64,000 nt of DNA from Nocardioides sp. ChNu-153 (GCF_030466625.1 NZ_JADEVT010000011.1:1-64000), one strand, 5' to 3'. Counted from the first letter of the stretch, positions 17,929 through 26,968 are shown. Program-made: numbers and translations. The notes: generated by a model not told the origin, from the letters alone.

Positions 17929-18438
17929 ATGCTGCTGCCCGATCCGGACGCCCTGCGACGCCTGGCGACGACGTACGACGCCCGTGCCACCGCGATCCGC
18001 ACCGAGGCCGACGCCCTGGTGGGCCGGGCGGAGGCCACGCCCTGGCTCGGGGCCGGCGCGGTCGCGATGCGCCTGGGCACGTCGTGCGCGGCGGACGACC
18101 TGCGTCGTAGTGCCGAGGACCACGCGGAGGTCGCCCGCGCCCTGGAGGCCCACGCCCTGCAGGTGGAGGTCTCGCTGGTGGCCGTCGAGGCGGCGCGCCG
18201 GGAGTTCCTGGAGATCGCGTCGTCGGTCGGCGCCCGCGTCGTCGACGTCGGCGGGGCCGTGGTGGACCTGGCCCAGGACGTCGCCGGCGGCGTGGCCGGC
18301 GGTCTCGCCGACCTCGTGGGCCTCGGCGACGACGCGGCCGAGGCGGCCGACGACCTGCGCGAGCGGATCGAGCGCATGGACGTGCCCGAGCCCGGCGACG
18401 CCGCCTGGCTCACCTTCGACGTGCCGGGCCTGCGATGA
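17929..18438 (+). CDS. Helical hairpin protein upstream of the alpha/beta hydrolase
   Basis: 169 aa from the ATG at 17929, preceded by GAGGAGGAGAC; a longer frame from 17860 has no such site. Residues 5-110 form two long helices (DPDALRRLATTYDARATAIRTEADALVG... and DHAEVARALEAHALQVEVSLVAVEAARREF) with PWLG in the turn, in the style of WXG100/T7SS substrates. A Val/Ala/Gly-rich segment (115-150) follows. Overlaps the hydrolase gene by ATGA, so the two products probably act together. Family not recognised. Confidence 0.72.
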   Translation: MLLPDPDALRRLATTYDARATAIRTEADALVGRAEATPWLGAGAVAMRLGTSCAADDLRRSAEDHAEVARALEAHALQVEVSLVAVEAARREFLEIASSVGARVVDVGGAVVDLAQDVAGGVAGGLADLVGLGDDAAEAADDLRERIERMDVPEPGDAAWLTFDVPGLR

Positions 18439-20054
18439 GCACCGGGACGCGGTCGGACCCGCCGTACGGGCCGGTGGTGCCGGGGACCGGAGCGGCGCCG
18501 GGCGCCGGAGCGGCGCCGGGCGCACCCGTCGAACCCGTCGTACCCGCCGTGCCCGTCACGCCCGTCGTGCCCGCCGAGGGCCTGCGGACCACGGGCGGCA
18601 CCGCCAGCCTCGCCGCGACCTACGAGGCGGTCGAGCAGCTCGGCGGCCTGATGCTGGACACCGGTGAGCGGGCACTGGTCCGGGGCGCGGCGGCGGCGGA
18701 CACGCTGGTCGACGGCGACCTGCTGATGTCCGTGGCCTACGCGCCCGTCACCTTCGCCCGGGTGGAGGCCCTGCTCGTGGGGCTCACCACGGGCCCGCAC
18801 GGCCTCGCGGCGCAGGCCGCGACCTGGTCGGCGCTGGGGTTCGCCGTGCGGGAGGCGGTCCAGCACCTGCGCACCGCGGACGAGGCGGTGGCCCTCAGCA
18901 TGGGCCTCCAGCGGTACCTGTGCTCCTACACCAGCGGCTGGGCCACGGTGCGGACCGCCCGCGCGTTCGGGTACGACGGACCGGTCCCCGGCGGCCCGGG
19001 GGACGACCTCACGTGGCTCCGAGGCGGCGGTGACCCTGACCCGGAGGACGCGGCCCGGACCGCGGCCATGGCGCGCCTGGCGGAGCGGCTCGCCCAGGAC
19101 GACCCGACCGTGGTCGAGGGGCTGCTCGGACGCAGCAGCGGGTTCCTCGAGGGCGCGTGGGACGCCGACGACTCGTGGGTGCCGAGCCCGTTCGGCGGCG
19201 ACACCTTCGTCCCGCACCTGGGCGAGGCCGCGGCCGTGTGGTCGGACGCCTACGTCGACGGGGTCCCGGTCGTCGAGCAGGTCGGGGCACCCGGCACGGG
19301 GGCCGCGGCCGTCGGTGCGGGCGGTCTCGTCGCGGCCCTCGCACGCACGGCCGCGCAGCCGGCCAGCGGGACCATCGAGATCCAGCGCGTCGGCACGGGC
19401 GCGGGCGCCCACCACGTCGTGCTGCTCCCGGGCACGGACGACCTGGGCACCCTGCCGTGGACGCAGGACACCGACGCGCGCGACCTCGGCACCAACCTGC
19501 GGTCGATGGCCGGGGAGAGCACCGTCTACCAGCGCGGGGTCGAGGAGGCGATGCGCGCCGCCGGCATCGGCCCGGACGACCCCGTCACCCTCGTCGGGCA
19601 CTCGCAGGGCGGGATGGCGGCGGTGCAGGTGGCGGCGGGTGGGGAGTTCCGGGTGGAGGACGTGGTGACCCTCGGGTCCCCCGTGGCCCTCATGCCGGAG
19701 GTCCCGGCAGGCACCCGCGTCACGTCGCTGGAGAACACGCGGGACCTCGTGCCGCTGCTCGACGGCAGGCCCAACACACCGGCTGCGCACCACCTCACCG
19801 TGACCTTCGAGGGGGGCGGGGACGGGATGGTGGAGGGCCACTCCCTCGACACCTACGCCCGCGGGGCGGCGGCGATGGACGGCTCCGACGACCCGGCGGT
19901 GCGGCAGCGGCTGGAGGGCCTGCGGGCCAGCGGCGCCATCGACGGGGACGGTCCCGTCGAGGTGTCCACCTTCAGGATCACCCGCGGCGCACCCCCCGAC
20001 CTGCCGTTCGGACCGGACCCGGCGTGGCTGGAGGAGCCGCGTCAGGCCGGGTAG
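18435..20054 (+). CDS. Alpha/beta hydrolase with intact catalytic triad, probable secreted or T7SS-linked lipase-like enzyme
   Basis: 539 aa. A Pro/Val/Gly-rich N-terminus (residues 10-50) precedes a helical region and then an alpha/beta hydrolase core. Visible candidates are S390 in GHSQGG, D437 in NTRDLVPLLDG and H469 in MVEGHSLDTYARG, in the right order and spacing for a PGAP1/lipase-3-type fold. No signal peptide is visible; the preceding WXG-like partner gene suggests export by the type VII system. It has a paralogue at 22544-23947 in which S and H are lost. Its 3' end overlaps galE by 13 nt in convergent orientation. Substrate unknown. Confidence 0.8.
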   Translation: MSTGTRSDPPYGPVVPGTGAAPGAGAAPGAPVEPVVPAVPVTPVVPAEGLRTTGGTASLAATYEAVEQLGGLMLDTGERALVRGAAAADTLVDGDLLMSVAYAPVTFARVEALLVGLTTGPHGLAAQAATWSALGFAVREAVQHLRTADEAVALSMGLQRYLCSYTSGWATVRTARAFGYDGPVPGGPGDDLTWLRGGGDPDPEDAARTAAMARLAERLAQDDPTVVEGLLGRSSGFLEGAWDADDSWVPSPFGGDTFVPHLGEAAAVWSDAYVDGVPVVEQVGAPGTGAAAVGAGGLVAALARTAAQPASGTIEIQRVGTGAGAHHVVLLPGTDDLGTLPWTQDTDARDLGTNLRSMAGESTVYQRGVEEAMRAAGIGPDDPVTLVGHSQGGMAAVQVAAGGEFRVEDVVTLGSPVALMPEVPAGTRVTSLENTRDLVPLLDGRPNTPAAHHLTVTFEGGGDGMVEGHSLDTYARGAAAMDGSDDPAVRQRLEGLRASGAIDGDGPVEVSTFRITRGAPPDLPFGPDPAWLEEPRQAG

Positions 20055-21061
20055 CCGTCGGGGTTCGCCTGCTGCCAGCGCCAGGTGTCGGCGACCATGT
20101 CGTCGACCGTGCGGCGGGCGCGCCACCCCAGCTCCTCGGCGGCGCGCGTGGTGTCGGCCCAGTACGCCGGGAGGTCACCGGGGCGACGCGCGACGACCTC
20201 GTGCGGCAGCGGGCGGCCCACGACCGCGCAGAAGGCGTCGAAGAGCTCGCGCACGCTCGTGCCGCGCCCGGCCCCGAGGTTGAAGGCCCGCACGGGCGTG
20301 GCCATGGTGTCGAGGTGCTCGAGGGCGGCGAGGTGGCCCTCGGCCAGGTCGAGCACGTGGACGTAGTCCCGCAGGCAGGTGCCGTCGGGGGTGTCGTAGT
20401 CGTCACCGAAGATGGCGAGCCGGTCGCGGCGCCCGACGGCGACCTGCGCGACGTACGGCATCAGGTTGTTCGGCACGCCCTGGGGGTCCTCCCCCATGCG
20501 GCCGGACGGGTGCGCCCCGACGGGGTTGAAGTAGCGGAGCAGGGCCACGCGCAGCCCGGGCGTGGCGGCGGCGACGTCGGTGAGCACCTGCTCGGTCATC
20601 ACCTTGGTGCGCCCGTAGGGGCTCGCGGCCGCGAGCGGCTGGTGGGTCTCGACGTACGGCACGGGGGCGTGGTCGCCGTACACCGTCGCCGACGACGAGT
20701 AGACGAGCCGGCGCACGTCGTGGCGCTCCATGGCCTCCAGGAGGGAGAAGGTGGAGTCGAGGTTGGTGCGGTAGTACTCCAGCGGGCGCTCGGCGCTCTC
20801 GCCGACGGCCTTGCGGCCCGCGAAGTGCACGACCGCGTCGGGGGCGGTCGCCGCGACGACGGCGTCGGTGCGGGTCGCGTCCGTGAGGTCCACCACCTCG
20901 AGCGCGGCGGGACGCCCGGCGAGCTCCGCGACGCGGTCGAGCACCGCCGGCCGCGCGTTCGAGAAGTCGTCGGCGACCACGACGTCGTGGCCCCGCTCCA
21001 GCAGGGCCAGCACCGTGTGGGAGCCGATGTAGCCGGCTCCGCCGGTGACGAGGATGCGCAC
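20042..21061 (-). CDS. galE: UDP-glucose 4-epimerase
   Basis: 339 aa. The N-terminal NAD motif GGAGYIGSH is followed by YSSSATVYG, the catalytic Y-x3-K (SPYGRTKVMTE) and RYFNPVGAHPSG, all typical of GalE. It interconverts UDP-glucose and UDP-galactose for cell-surface polysaccharide or galactose use. The start is a GTG at 21061, preceded at 6 nt by TAGGAT (21068-21073 on the minus strand), which suggests a leaderless message. It sits between two secretion-like cassettes; no functional link to them is evident. Confidence 0.96.
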   Translation of the reverse strand: MRILVTGGAGYIGSHTVLALLERGHDVVVADDFSNARPAVLDRVAELAGRPAALEVVDLTDATRTDAVVAATAPDAVVHFAGRKAVGESAERPLEYYRTNLDSTFSLLEAMERHDVRRLVYSSSATVYGDHAPVPYVETHQPLAAASPYGRTKVMTEQVLTDVAAATPGLRVALLRYFNPVGAHPSGRMGEDPQGVPNNLMPYVAQVAVGRRDRLAIFGDDYDTPDGTCLRDYVHVLDLAEGHLAALEHLDTMATPVRAFNLGAGRGTSVRELFDAFCAVVGRPLPHEVVARRPGDLPAYWADTTRAAEELGWRARRTVDDMVADTWRWQQANPDGYPA

Positions 21062-21067
21062 CGGGTC

Positions 21068-21073
21068 ATCCTA
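21068..21073 (-). promoter_or_regulatory. -10-like TAGGAT for leaderless galE
   Basis: TAGGAT on the minus strand ends 6 nt before the galE GTG. No ribosome-binding site is present. Confidence 0.5.
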
Positions 21074-21166
21074 GGGATGCGCCAGGGCCCGCGTACTCGG
21101 ATGTTTCGCCCTCCCGACCGCCGGGCAAGCAATCGGACGGACGGGGACCGAGCGGGAGGACGAGGG

Positions 21167-21610
21167 ATGTACGGCGACGCCACAGTGATCCGCAGACGGG
21201 CCGCGCAGCTGCGCGAGCAGGCGGTCGACGTGCGCGCCCTGGCGGACCGCCTGGTGGCGGGCGCGGACGGCATCGACTGGAGCGGGCGTGCGGCGGAGGA
21301 CCTCCGGCTGCGCATGCGCGACCGGGCCGCGCAGCTGCGGCAGGTCGCCGCGCTGCACGAGACGGCCGCCGAGTCCCTCGCCCGGCACGGCGCGGAGGTG
21401 GGCGACCTCAAGGACGCGATCGCCGACGCCGAGCGCAAGGTCGGCGCCCTCGTCGCCGAGGCCCGCACCCGCCAGGCCGAGCTGTCGTCGTACGACGACG
21501 CCGCCGGCGTCACCCGCACGCTGAGCCGAGAGGACCAGGAGCTCGTGGACGCAGACCTCCCCCCCGCCGGTCACAAGGACTGGCTCGACCTGACCCTGCA
21601 GGGCCGCTGA
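21167..21610 (+). CDS. WXG100-like protein with C-terminal extension
   Basis: 147 aa from the ATG at 21167, after GGGAGGACGAGGG. A first helix (TVIRRRAAQLREQAVDVRALADRLV), the turn IDWSGRAAEDL (W38-S-G40), a second helix, and a further helical stretch to about residue 110 precede a short tail. Longer than a standard 100-residue family member. Followed after 1 nt by the EspG-like gene, as expected if the latter is its chaperone. Probable type VII substrate; direct family membership is inferred. Confidence 0.8.
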   Translation: MYGDATVIRRRAAQLREQAVDVRALADRLVAGADGIDWSGRAAEDLRLRMRDRAAQLRQVAALHETAAESLARHGAEVGDLKDAIADAERKVGALVAEARTRQAELSSYDDAAGVTRTLSREDQELVDADLPPAGHKDWLDLTLQGR

Positions 21611-21611
21611 C

Positions 21612-22547
21612 ATGACGACCATCGATCTCGGGTCCCCGCCCGTCGCAACGCTGCCCCTGCTCGACGGCCTGCCGCGCCGGGTCGCGCTGACCCTGCCCGA
21701 GCTGCAGCACTGCGCGGTCGCCGCCGGCGGCGCGCCGCTCCCCTTCCTCCTGGCCGGCCCGGCCGCCGGTGACGCGCCGGCCGACGCCCTGGCGGACCGC
21801 CTGGGCGCGCAGCGCGCCGACACCGACGTGCAGGCGTACGCCGACGCGATCGCCTCGCTGCACGACCCGGCCGGCACCCTCGCCCGGCGCGGGCTGCTCG
21901 ACGAGGAGGGGGTGGACGCCGGCGTGCTCGGCGCGATCGGCCTGCTCGCCGCGCCCCGCATCGGCGTGGACCTCGACGTGGTCGCCGGCGGCGTGCGCGC
22001 CAAGGCCTGGCACCGCCAGGCCGGCGGCGCCGTCGCCACGCTGGCCACGGTCGACGGCATCGTCTTCGACCTCGCCTGGTTCCCGAGCGACGCGTGGGCC
22101 GACGAGCTCGGCCGCGTCGCCGTGATCCCCGAGGACGTGACGCTGACGCCGTCGTCGGTCCCCGAGTGCGTCGACCTCCCCTACGAGCTCGTCGACGCCG
22201 CCGGCGAGGCGCTGCGCACCCACCGCGCGGACGTGCTGCCCGCCCTCGTGGCGCAGCACCTCGGCGCCGTGCGCGACCAGGACGGCCGCGTGCTCGGCGA
22301 GGGCGAGGTGCTCACCGTCGTGCAGGCGCTGCACACCGAGACCCAGGGCCGGCTGCGCGCGATGCTCGCCGACATCGCGGCCGAGGCCACGACCGTCGGT
22401 GTCGTCTCCTGGCTCCTGCTGGCCGACGGCTGGCACCAGCTCCGTCCCCACCGGGACGGCGACACCCACCGGGTGGAGGTGCGCCGGGTCGACCCCGGTG
22501 ACTTCCCCACCGCTCTCGCACCCGTCCTCGCGGAGGTGACCGCATGA
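21612..22547 (+). CDS. EspG-like ESX secretion-associated protein
   Basis: 311 aa, soluble, without a signal peptide. The overall order of short beta strands and helices, with the C-terminal block VGVVSWLLLADGWHQLRPH...HRVEVRRVDPGDFPTALAPVLAEV, resembles the EspG family (chaperones that deliver PE/PPE-type substrates to the ESX machine). The match is by eye and not strong. Placed between a WXG-like protein and a degenerate hydrolase, and it overlaps the latter by ATGA, which supports a chaperone or adaptor role. Confidence 0.6.
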   Translation: MTTIDLGSPPVATLPLLDGLPRRVALTLPELQHCAVAAGGAPLPFLLAGPAAGDAPADALADRLGAQRADTDVQAYADAIASLHDPAGTLARRGLLDEEGVDAGVLGAIGLLAAPRIGVDLDVVAGGVRAKAWHRQAGGAVATLATVDGIVFDLAWFPSDAWADELGRVAVIPEDVTLTPSSVPECVDLPYELVDAAGEALRTHRADVLPALVAQHLGAVRDQDGRVLGEGEVLTVVQALHTETQGRLRAMLADIAAEATTVGVVSWLLLADGWHQLRPHRDGDTHRVEVRRVDPGDFPTALAPVLAEVTA

Positions 22548-23947
22548 CCGTCCCGGAGACCGCCCCCGAGACGACGCAGGACGGCACGGCCGAGACGGCC
22601 GGGCCCGACGCGGCGACCACGGAGGCCGCCGACCTCTCCCCCGCCGCGAAGGCCGAGGAGCGCTACGAGCGGATGCTCGGCCTCGCCGACCTGTTCGACG
22701 GCACGGGCGACGAGCTGCGCGCCCGGGCGCGCCTGGGCAAGGAGGTGCTGGAGGACGAGGCGGTCGCCGAGTCCGCCCCGCTCTCGCCCCGCACGTTCGA
22801 GACGGCCGAGGGCGACGTCCGTGCCGCCACGACGGGCCGCCACGGCCTGATGAGCCGCTCGGTCGACCTCGACGCCGACGCCCTCGTGGTGCGCGCGACC
22901 GTGCTGACCTACCAGTGGATCGACGAGCTGCAGGACGTCGCGTTCCGCACCCTGGGCTCCGCCGCGGGCCGGGCGATCGGCTACCTGGCGCCCGAGGTGG
23001 CGCTCGGCGGCGCGATCGTCTCCGCCGGGCTCATCGAGACCGACGCGATGGACCGCGACGGGCTGGCGGCGTACCTCGGGGAGCTCGCCGAGCAGAACCC
23101 CGAGCTGCTCGACCACGTCTCCACCGGTGGTGGGGGCCTGCTGGAGAGCCTGCAGATGCGGTCGCTGCTCACCGCCGCCTTCCTCGCGGGCGACCGCGGG
23201 CCGGCGGCCGGGCGGGCCGGGCTCGCCGCCGTCGGTGCCGGTGACTTCGCAGCCGACTCCGGCGCCGCCTTCCGCGACGTCGCCGTCGGGCTCGCCGACG
23301 TCGAGGCCTCCGCCGCACCCGGCGCGCCGGCGCCGGCGGCCGTCGACGCGGACGGGCTGACCGTCCCGCGCTCCATCGAGGACCTCATGACCTCCCTGGC
23401 CACGCTGACCCGCCGCGTGCAGGTGCAGCGGGTCGGCGAGGGCCGCTACATCGCCTACCTGCCCGGCCCCGACGGCGGCGCCCGCGGCCGGCTGCGGCTC
23501 GTCGGGGGCGACCACGCGGCGTACGGCGACGAGGTGGTCGCCGCGATCGAGCGTGCGGTCGGCGACGAGCCGGACGCGCGGGTCATGCTCGTGGGGTCGG
23601 CCCAGGGCGGGCTGACGGCCGCCGAGGTGGCCGCGGCCGCGTCGTCGGGCGTCTTCACCATCGACCAGGTGGTGACGGCGGGCGCGCCCTCCTCGCAGGT
23701 GCCCCGCATCCCCGAGGCCACGCGGGTGCTATCCCTGGAGGACCGCACCGACCCCGTCGCGCTGCTCGGCTCGCTCATCAACCAGGGGCTGACGAACCGC
23801 GTCACCGTCGTGTTCGACGGCGAGCACGCGCGAGGTGACCGCAGCGACCTCTACGTCGCGGGCGGGCGGGCGGCCGACGCGGCGACGCACCCGGCGCTGC
23901 GGGCGGAAATCGACCGCATCACGCAGCTGGGGTACCTGGCGGGCTGA
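22544..23947 (+). CDS. Degenerate alpha/beta hydrolase paralogue (probable pseudoenzyme)
   Basis: 467 aa. The C-terminal 190 residues align by eye with the hydrolase at 18435-20054: VQVQRVGEG/IEIQRVGTG, VMLVGSAQGG/VTLVGHSQGG, VLSLEDRTDPVALL/VTSLENTRDLVPLL. The nucleophile position is A353 (G-S-A-Q-G-G), and the catalytic His position is D432 (GDRSDLY versus GHSLDTY); only the Asp is kept. The reading frame is otherwise intact with good codon use, so it is probably expressed but not catalytic by the usual triad. S352 is one residue away and could conceivably act. N-terminal half helical, acidic at first. Confidence 0.78.
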   Translation: MTVPETAPETTQDGTAETAGPDAATTEAADLSPAAKAEERYERMLGLADLFDGTGDELRARARLGKEVLEDEAVAESAPLSPRTFETAEGDVRAATTGRHGLMSRSVDLDADALVVRATVLTYQWIDELQDVAFRTLGSAAGRAIGYLAPEVALGGAIVSAGLIETDAMDRDGLAAYLGELAEQNPELLDHVSTGGGGLLESLQMRSLLTAAFLAGDRGPAAGRAGLAAVGAGDFAADSGAAFRDVAVGLADVEASAAPGAPAPAAVDADGLTVPRSIEDLMTSLATLTRRVQVQRVGEGRYIAYLPGPDGGARGRLRLVGGDHAAYGDEVVAAIERAVGDEPDARVMLVGSAQGGLTAAEVAAAASSGVFTIDQVVTAGAPSSQVPRIPEATRVLSLEDRTDPVALLGSLINQGLTNRVTVVFDGEHARGDRSDLYVAGGRAADAATHPALRAEIDRITQLGYLAG

Positions 23948-23968
23948 GCCCGCCGGGCCCCCGCCCCG

Positions 23969-25495
23969 TCACAGCACGCGCTGCACGAACTCCTCGAGCT
24001 GCACGAGGTTGCGGCACTCGACCATGGGCACGACGGCGGCGTAGCGGGACGCCGCCGAGTCGCCGCTGTCCCAGTGCCGCGGGTGCTCGGGGTTGAGCCA
24101 CCAGGCGGCGCGGATGCCGCTCGTCATGGCACGCAGGTCGTCGAGGGCCAGGTCGGAGTAGTTGCTGCGAGCGTCGCCGAGCACGAGCAGGGACGACGCC
24201 GGGCCCAGCGCGTCGCCGTACTGGCTGCGGAAGCTGTGCAGCGCGGCGCCGTAGCTGGTGCGGCCGACGAGCGCCGCGTGCTGGGTGCTGGCCACCAGCT
24301 CCTCCATCACCTCGGCCGGGTCGCGGCCGGGGCGCAGCACGTGCGTCACCTCGGTGGTGCGGTCGACGAAGGTGAACGCGCGCAGCCGGCCGAGGTTCTC
24401 GCGCAGCGCGTAGGTCAGCAGCAGCGTGAACTGGGCGAAGTGCGCCACCGAGCCACTGACGTCGCAGAGCACGACGAGATCGGTGCGGTGGGGCCGGCGC
24501 GGGCGGTGCAGCGTGCGGATCGGCACGCCGCCGGTGGACATCGAGGCGCGGACGGTGCGGCGGAAGTCGAGCGGCCCGCCGCGCTGCGCGGCGCGCTGCT
24601 TCGCGAGCCGGGTCGCGAGGCGCCGGGCGAGGGGGGCGACCTGGCGGCGCATCTCCTCGAGGTCCTCGCGCCGGGCGGCGGTGAACGCGAGCCGGTCGAT
24701 GCTGGGGCGCACGGCGACGTCCGCGACGTACTCCGGCGACTTGCGCTCCGCGATCCGGCGCCGGGCGTCGTCCTCGACCAGCCGGGTGAACCGGCCCACG
24801 CCGCGCGCGACGCTGCGCTCCGCCCGCTCGCGGGCCGCCGGGTCCATCGCGTCGGTGTCGAGGTCGCCGAGGAGGCCGGCGACGACGCGGTCGGTGAGCT
24901 CGCCGGGGGCGAGGCGCCGCAGGGTCTGGTACGCCGAGTACGCCGTCTGCCCGGCGGTGCGCCCGGGCATGGCGCCGAAGCGGCCGACGGCCTCGGCAGC
25001 GAGGCGCGCCAGGTCGTCCCCCGGCGGGGCGGCGTCGCCGTCGCTGTGCTCGGAGCGCTCTCCCGCCTCCGCGGCGAGCGCGTCGGCCAGCGTGGTGGCG
25101 AGGCGCTCGCGGAAGGCGGCGACGGCCTCGGCGTTGTCGCGGCTCGGGTCGAGGGCGCGGCCGGCGGCCGGGTCCTCGGCAGCCGGGTCGAGCGTGGCCA
25201 GGCCCTCGCCGACGAGGTGGGGGAAGAAGAGGTCGAACAGGGTGTCGAAGGTGGTGCGCTGACCGGCCTTCTTGACCAGCGTGGCGGCGTACCCGGCCCG
25301 CACCGCGGAGCGGTCGGTCCAGTCGAGCCGGCGCAGGGCGGCGGTGGCGTCGAGCCCCTCGGCCAGGCTCACCGGCAGCCCGGCGCCGCGCAGCGCCTCG
25401 ACGAAGGCGATGTGGCGGTCGATGAGGCCGCTGCGCACGGCGGACCCGGCGGGCTCGCGCGGCGGCGGGCCGGGGGGCGGCGGGGCGGGGGGCAC
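23969..25495 (-). CDS. VWA domain-containing CoxE-like protein
   Basis: 508 aa from the GTG at 25495; a Pro-rich head is followed by LIDRHIAFVEALRGAGLPVSLAEGLDATAAL, the common start of the family, so a start at 25438 is possible. The C-terminal von Willebrand A domain has the MIDAS-like DVSGSV (at LVVLCDVSGSV), with TSYG and GDARSNY downstream. Located 5 nt after the MoxR-type ATPase stop. MoxR AAA proteins with CoxE/VWA partners act as metal-cofactor or complex-assembly chaperone pairs; the client here is unknown because no carbon monoxide dehydrogenase genes are in the window. Confidence 0.9.
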   Translation of the reverse strand: MPPAPPPPGPPPREPAGSAVRSGLIDRHIAFVEALRGAGLPVSLAEGLDATAALRRLDWTDRSAVRAGYAATLVKKAGQRTTFDTLFDLFFPHLVGEGLATLDPAAEDPAAGRALDPSRDNAEAVAAFRERLATTLADALAAEAGERSEHSDGDAAPPGDDLARLAAEAVGRFGAMPGRTAGQTAYSAYQTLRRLAPGELTDRVVAGLLGDLDTDAMDPAARERAERSVARGVGRFTRLVEDDARRRIAERKSPEYVADVAVRPSIDRLAFTAARREDLEEMRRQVAPLARRLATRLAKQRAAQRGGPLDFRRTVRASMSTGGVPIRTLHRPRRPHRTDLVVLCDVSGSVAHFAQFTLLLTYALRENLGRLRAFTFVDRTTEVTHVLRPGRDPAEVMEELVASTQHAALVGRTSYGAALHSFRSQYGDALGPASSLLVLGDARSNYSDLALDDLRAMTSGIRAAWWLNPEHPRHWDSGDSAASRYAAVVPMVECRNLVQLEEFVQRVL

Positions 25496-25500
25496 GGCGC

Positions 25501-26376
25501 TCAGGCCCTCAGCCGCAGCTCGCGGACGGCGCGGTCGTGGTCGGTGGCGTGCTTGAGCACGGCGCCGAGGGTCGCGCTGATCGCGGCCTGGTCGAGCTCG
25601 CGCACCTCGAGCGCGACGAGGGTGCGGGCCCAGTCGATGGACTCGGCGATCGAGGGGGCCTTCTTCAGCTCGAGCTCGCGCAGCCGCACGACGGTGGCGA
25701 CGAGCTGGCGGGCGACCGCGTCGTCGAGGTCGGGCACCTGGGCCGCGACGATCTCGCGCTCCCGCTCGGCGTCGGGGTAGTCGAGGTGCAGGTAGAGGCA
25801 GCGTCGCTTCAGCGCCTCGGAGAGCTCGCGGGCGGCGTTGGAGGTGAGCACGACCAGCGGCTTGCGGGTCGCGACCACGGTGCCGAGCTCGGGGATGGTG
25901 ACCTGGAAGTCGCTCAGCACCTCGAGCAGGAGGCCCTCGACCTCGACGTCGGTCTTGTCGACCTCGTCGATGAGCAGCACGGTCGGCTCGTCGCGCCGGA
26001 TGGCGGTGAGCAGCGGCCGGGTGAGGAGGAACTCCTCGGTGAAGATGTCGTCGTGCGTGGCGTCCCAGTCGGGGGCGGCGCCGTCGGCACCGCGCGCGGT
26101 CTGGATGCGCAGCAGCTGCTTGGAGTAGTTCCACTCGTACAGCGCCCGGGCCTCGTCGAGACCCTCGTAGCACTGGAGCCGCACCAGGCCGGCGCCCGTC
26201 GCGCGGGCCACGGCCTTGGCGAGCTCGGTCTTGCCGACCCCCGCCGGACCCTCGAGCAGCAGGGGCTTCTCGAGCGCCCCCGCGAGGTACGCCGTCGTGG
26301 CCGTCGCCGTGTCGGCGAGGTAGCCGGCGTCGCCCAGGCGGGCAGCAGCGTCGGTGGGCGAGGAGAACCAGGTCAT
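25501..26376 (-). CDS. MoxR family AAA+ ATPase
   Basis: 291 aa from the ATG at 26376, with TGAGGA about 10 nt upstream. The P-loop is EGPAGVGKTELAK, Walker B is VLLIDEVDKTD, and sensor 1 follows in VLTSNAARELSEALKRRC with the arginine finger region. Works with the adjacent CoxE-like VWA protein as a remodelling pair. Confidence 0.95.
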   Translation of the reverse strand: MTWFSSPTDAAARLGDAGYLADTATATTAYLAGALEKPLLLEGPAGVGKTELAKAVARATGAGLVRLQCYEGLDEARALYEWNYSKQLLRIQTARGADGAAPDWDATHDDIFTEEFLLTRPLLTAIRRDEPTVLLIDEVDKTDVEVEGLLLEVLSDFQVTIPELGTVVATRKPLVVLTSNAARELSEALKRRCLYLHLDYPDAEREREIVAAQVPDLDDAVARQLVATVVRLRELELKKAPSIAESIDWARTLVALEVRELDQAAISATLGAVLKHATDHDRAVRELRLRA

Positions 26377-26417
26377 GGCGTCATCCTCACCCACCGCGCT
26401 CACCGGTGGACGGTGGG

Positions 26418-26684
26418 TCAGGCGTGGGTCTTGCGACGGCCCATGATGCCCTCGACGAAGCCGACCAGCACGACGGCGGCGATGATCGCCACGATGGCGC
26501 CGATGATGTTGAGCTCGCCGAAGTCACCCGTGCCGAGCAGCGTCGCGACGACGCCGCCGATCAGCGAGCCGATGACACCCAGCACGAGCGTGCCGACGAG
26601 GCCGAGGTTCTGGCGACCCGGCTTGATGAGGCGCGCGACGACGCCGACGAAGAGACCGAACACGATGAAACCGATGATTCCCAT
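26418..26684 (-). CDS. GlsB/YeaQ/YmgE family small membrane protein
   Basis: 88 aa with three Gly-rich membrane segments (MGIIGFIVFGLFVGVVARLI, LGLVGTLVLGVIGSLIGGVVATLLG, IGAIVAIIAAVVLVGFVEGI) and the KPG turn between the first two, as in transglycosylase-associated/stress membrane proteins. The ATG at 26684 is chosen over an upstream frame start at 26744 because the family begins MGII. Confidence 0.93.
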   Translation of the reverse strand: MGIIGFIVFGLFVGVVARLIKPGRQNLGLVGTLVLGVIGSLIGGVVATLLGTGDFGELNIIGAIVAIIAAVVLVGFVEGIMGRRKTHA

Positions 26685-26842
26685 GGGACACCAGTACCCA
26701 CCCGGCCGCTCCCCGTGCGAATCGGCGCACGTCGCGCAGCCCACACCCCGGGTACGTCGAGCCGAACTCGCCGGGTCGTCGCTCGCGTGCCCGGCAGCAC
26801 CCGATTCGGAACGCCGGGCGCCCGTCGGCTAATGTCTCCCGC

Positions 26843-26932
26843 GGTGGCGTGTCCGAGCGGCCTAAGGAGAACGCCTCGAAAGCGTTTGTGGGTGCAAGCC
26901 CACCGAGGGTTCAAATCCCTCCGCCACCGCCA
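26843..26932 (+). tRNA. tRNA-Ser (anticodon CGA)
   Basis: The acceptor GGTGGCG (26843-26849) pairs with CGCCACC (26922-26928); discriminator G and encoded CCA follow. The anticodon stem AACGC/GCGTT encloses CTCGAAA, giving CGA. There is a long variable arm, and the T-arm contains GGTTCAAATCC. It is followed by a strong terminator and by the left repeat of the insert described below. Confidence 0.96.
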
Positions 26933-26942
26933 TACGTCCGGG

Positions 26943-26968
26943 AGCCCGGGCCCCACGGGGCCCGGGCT
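26943..26968 (+). terminator. Terminator of tRNA-Ser(CGA)
   Basis: AGCCCGGGCCCC and GGGGCCCGGGCT form a 12-bp perfect stem around AC, followed by TCTTG. It starts 11 nt after the tRNA CCA end. A second, slightly degenerate copy without any tRNA is found at 29796-29821. Confidence 0.85.
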
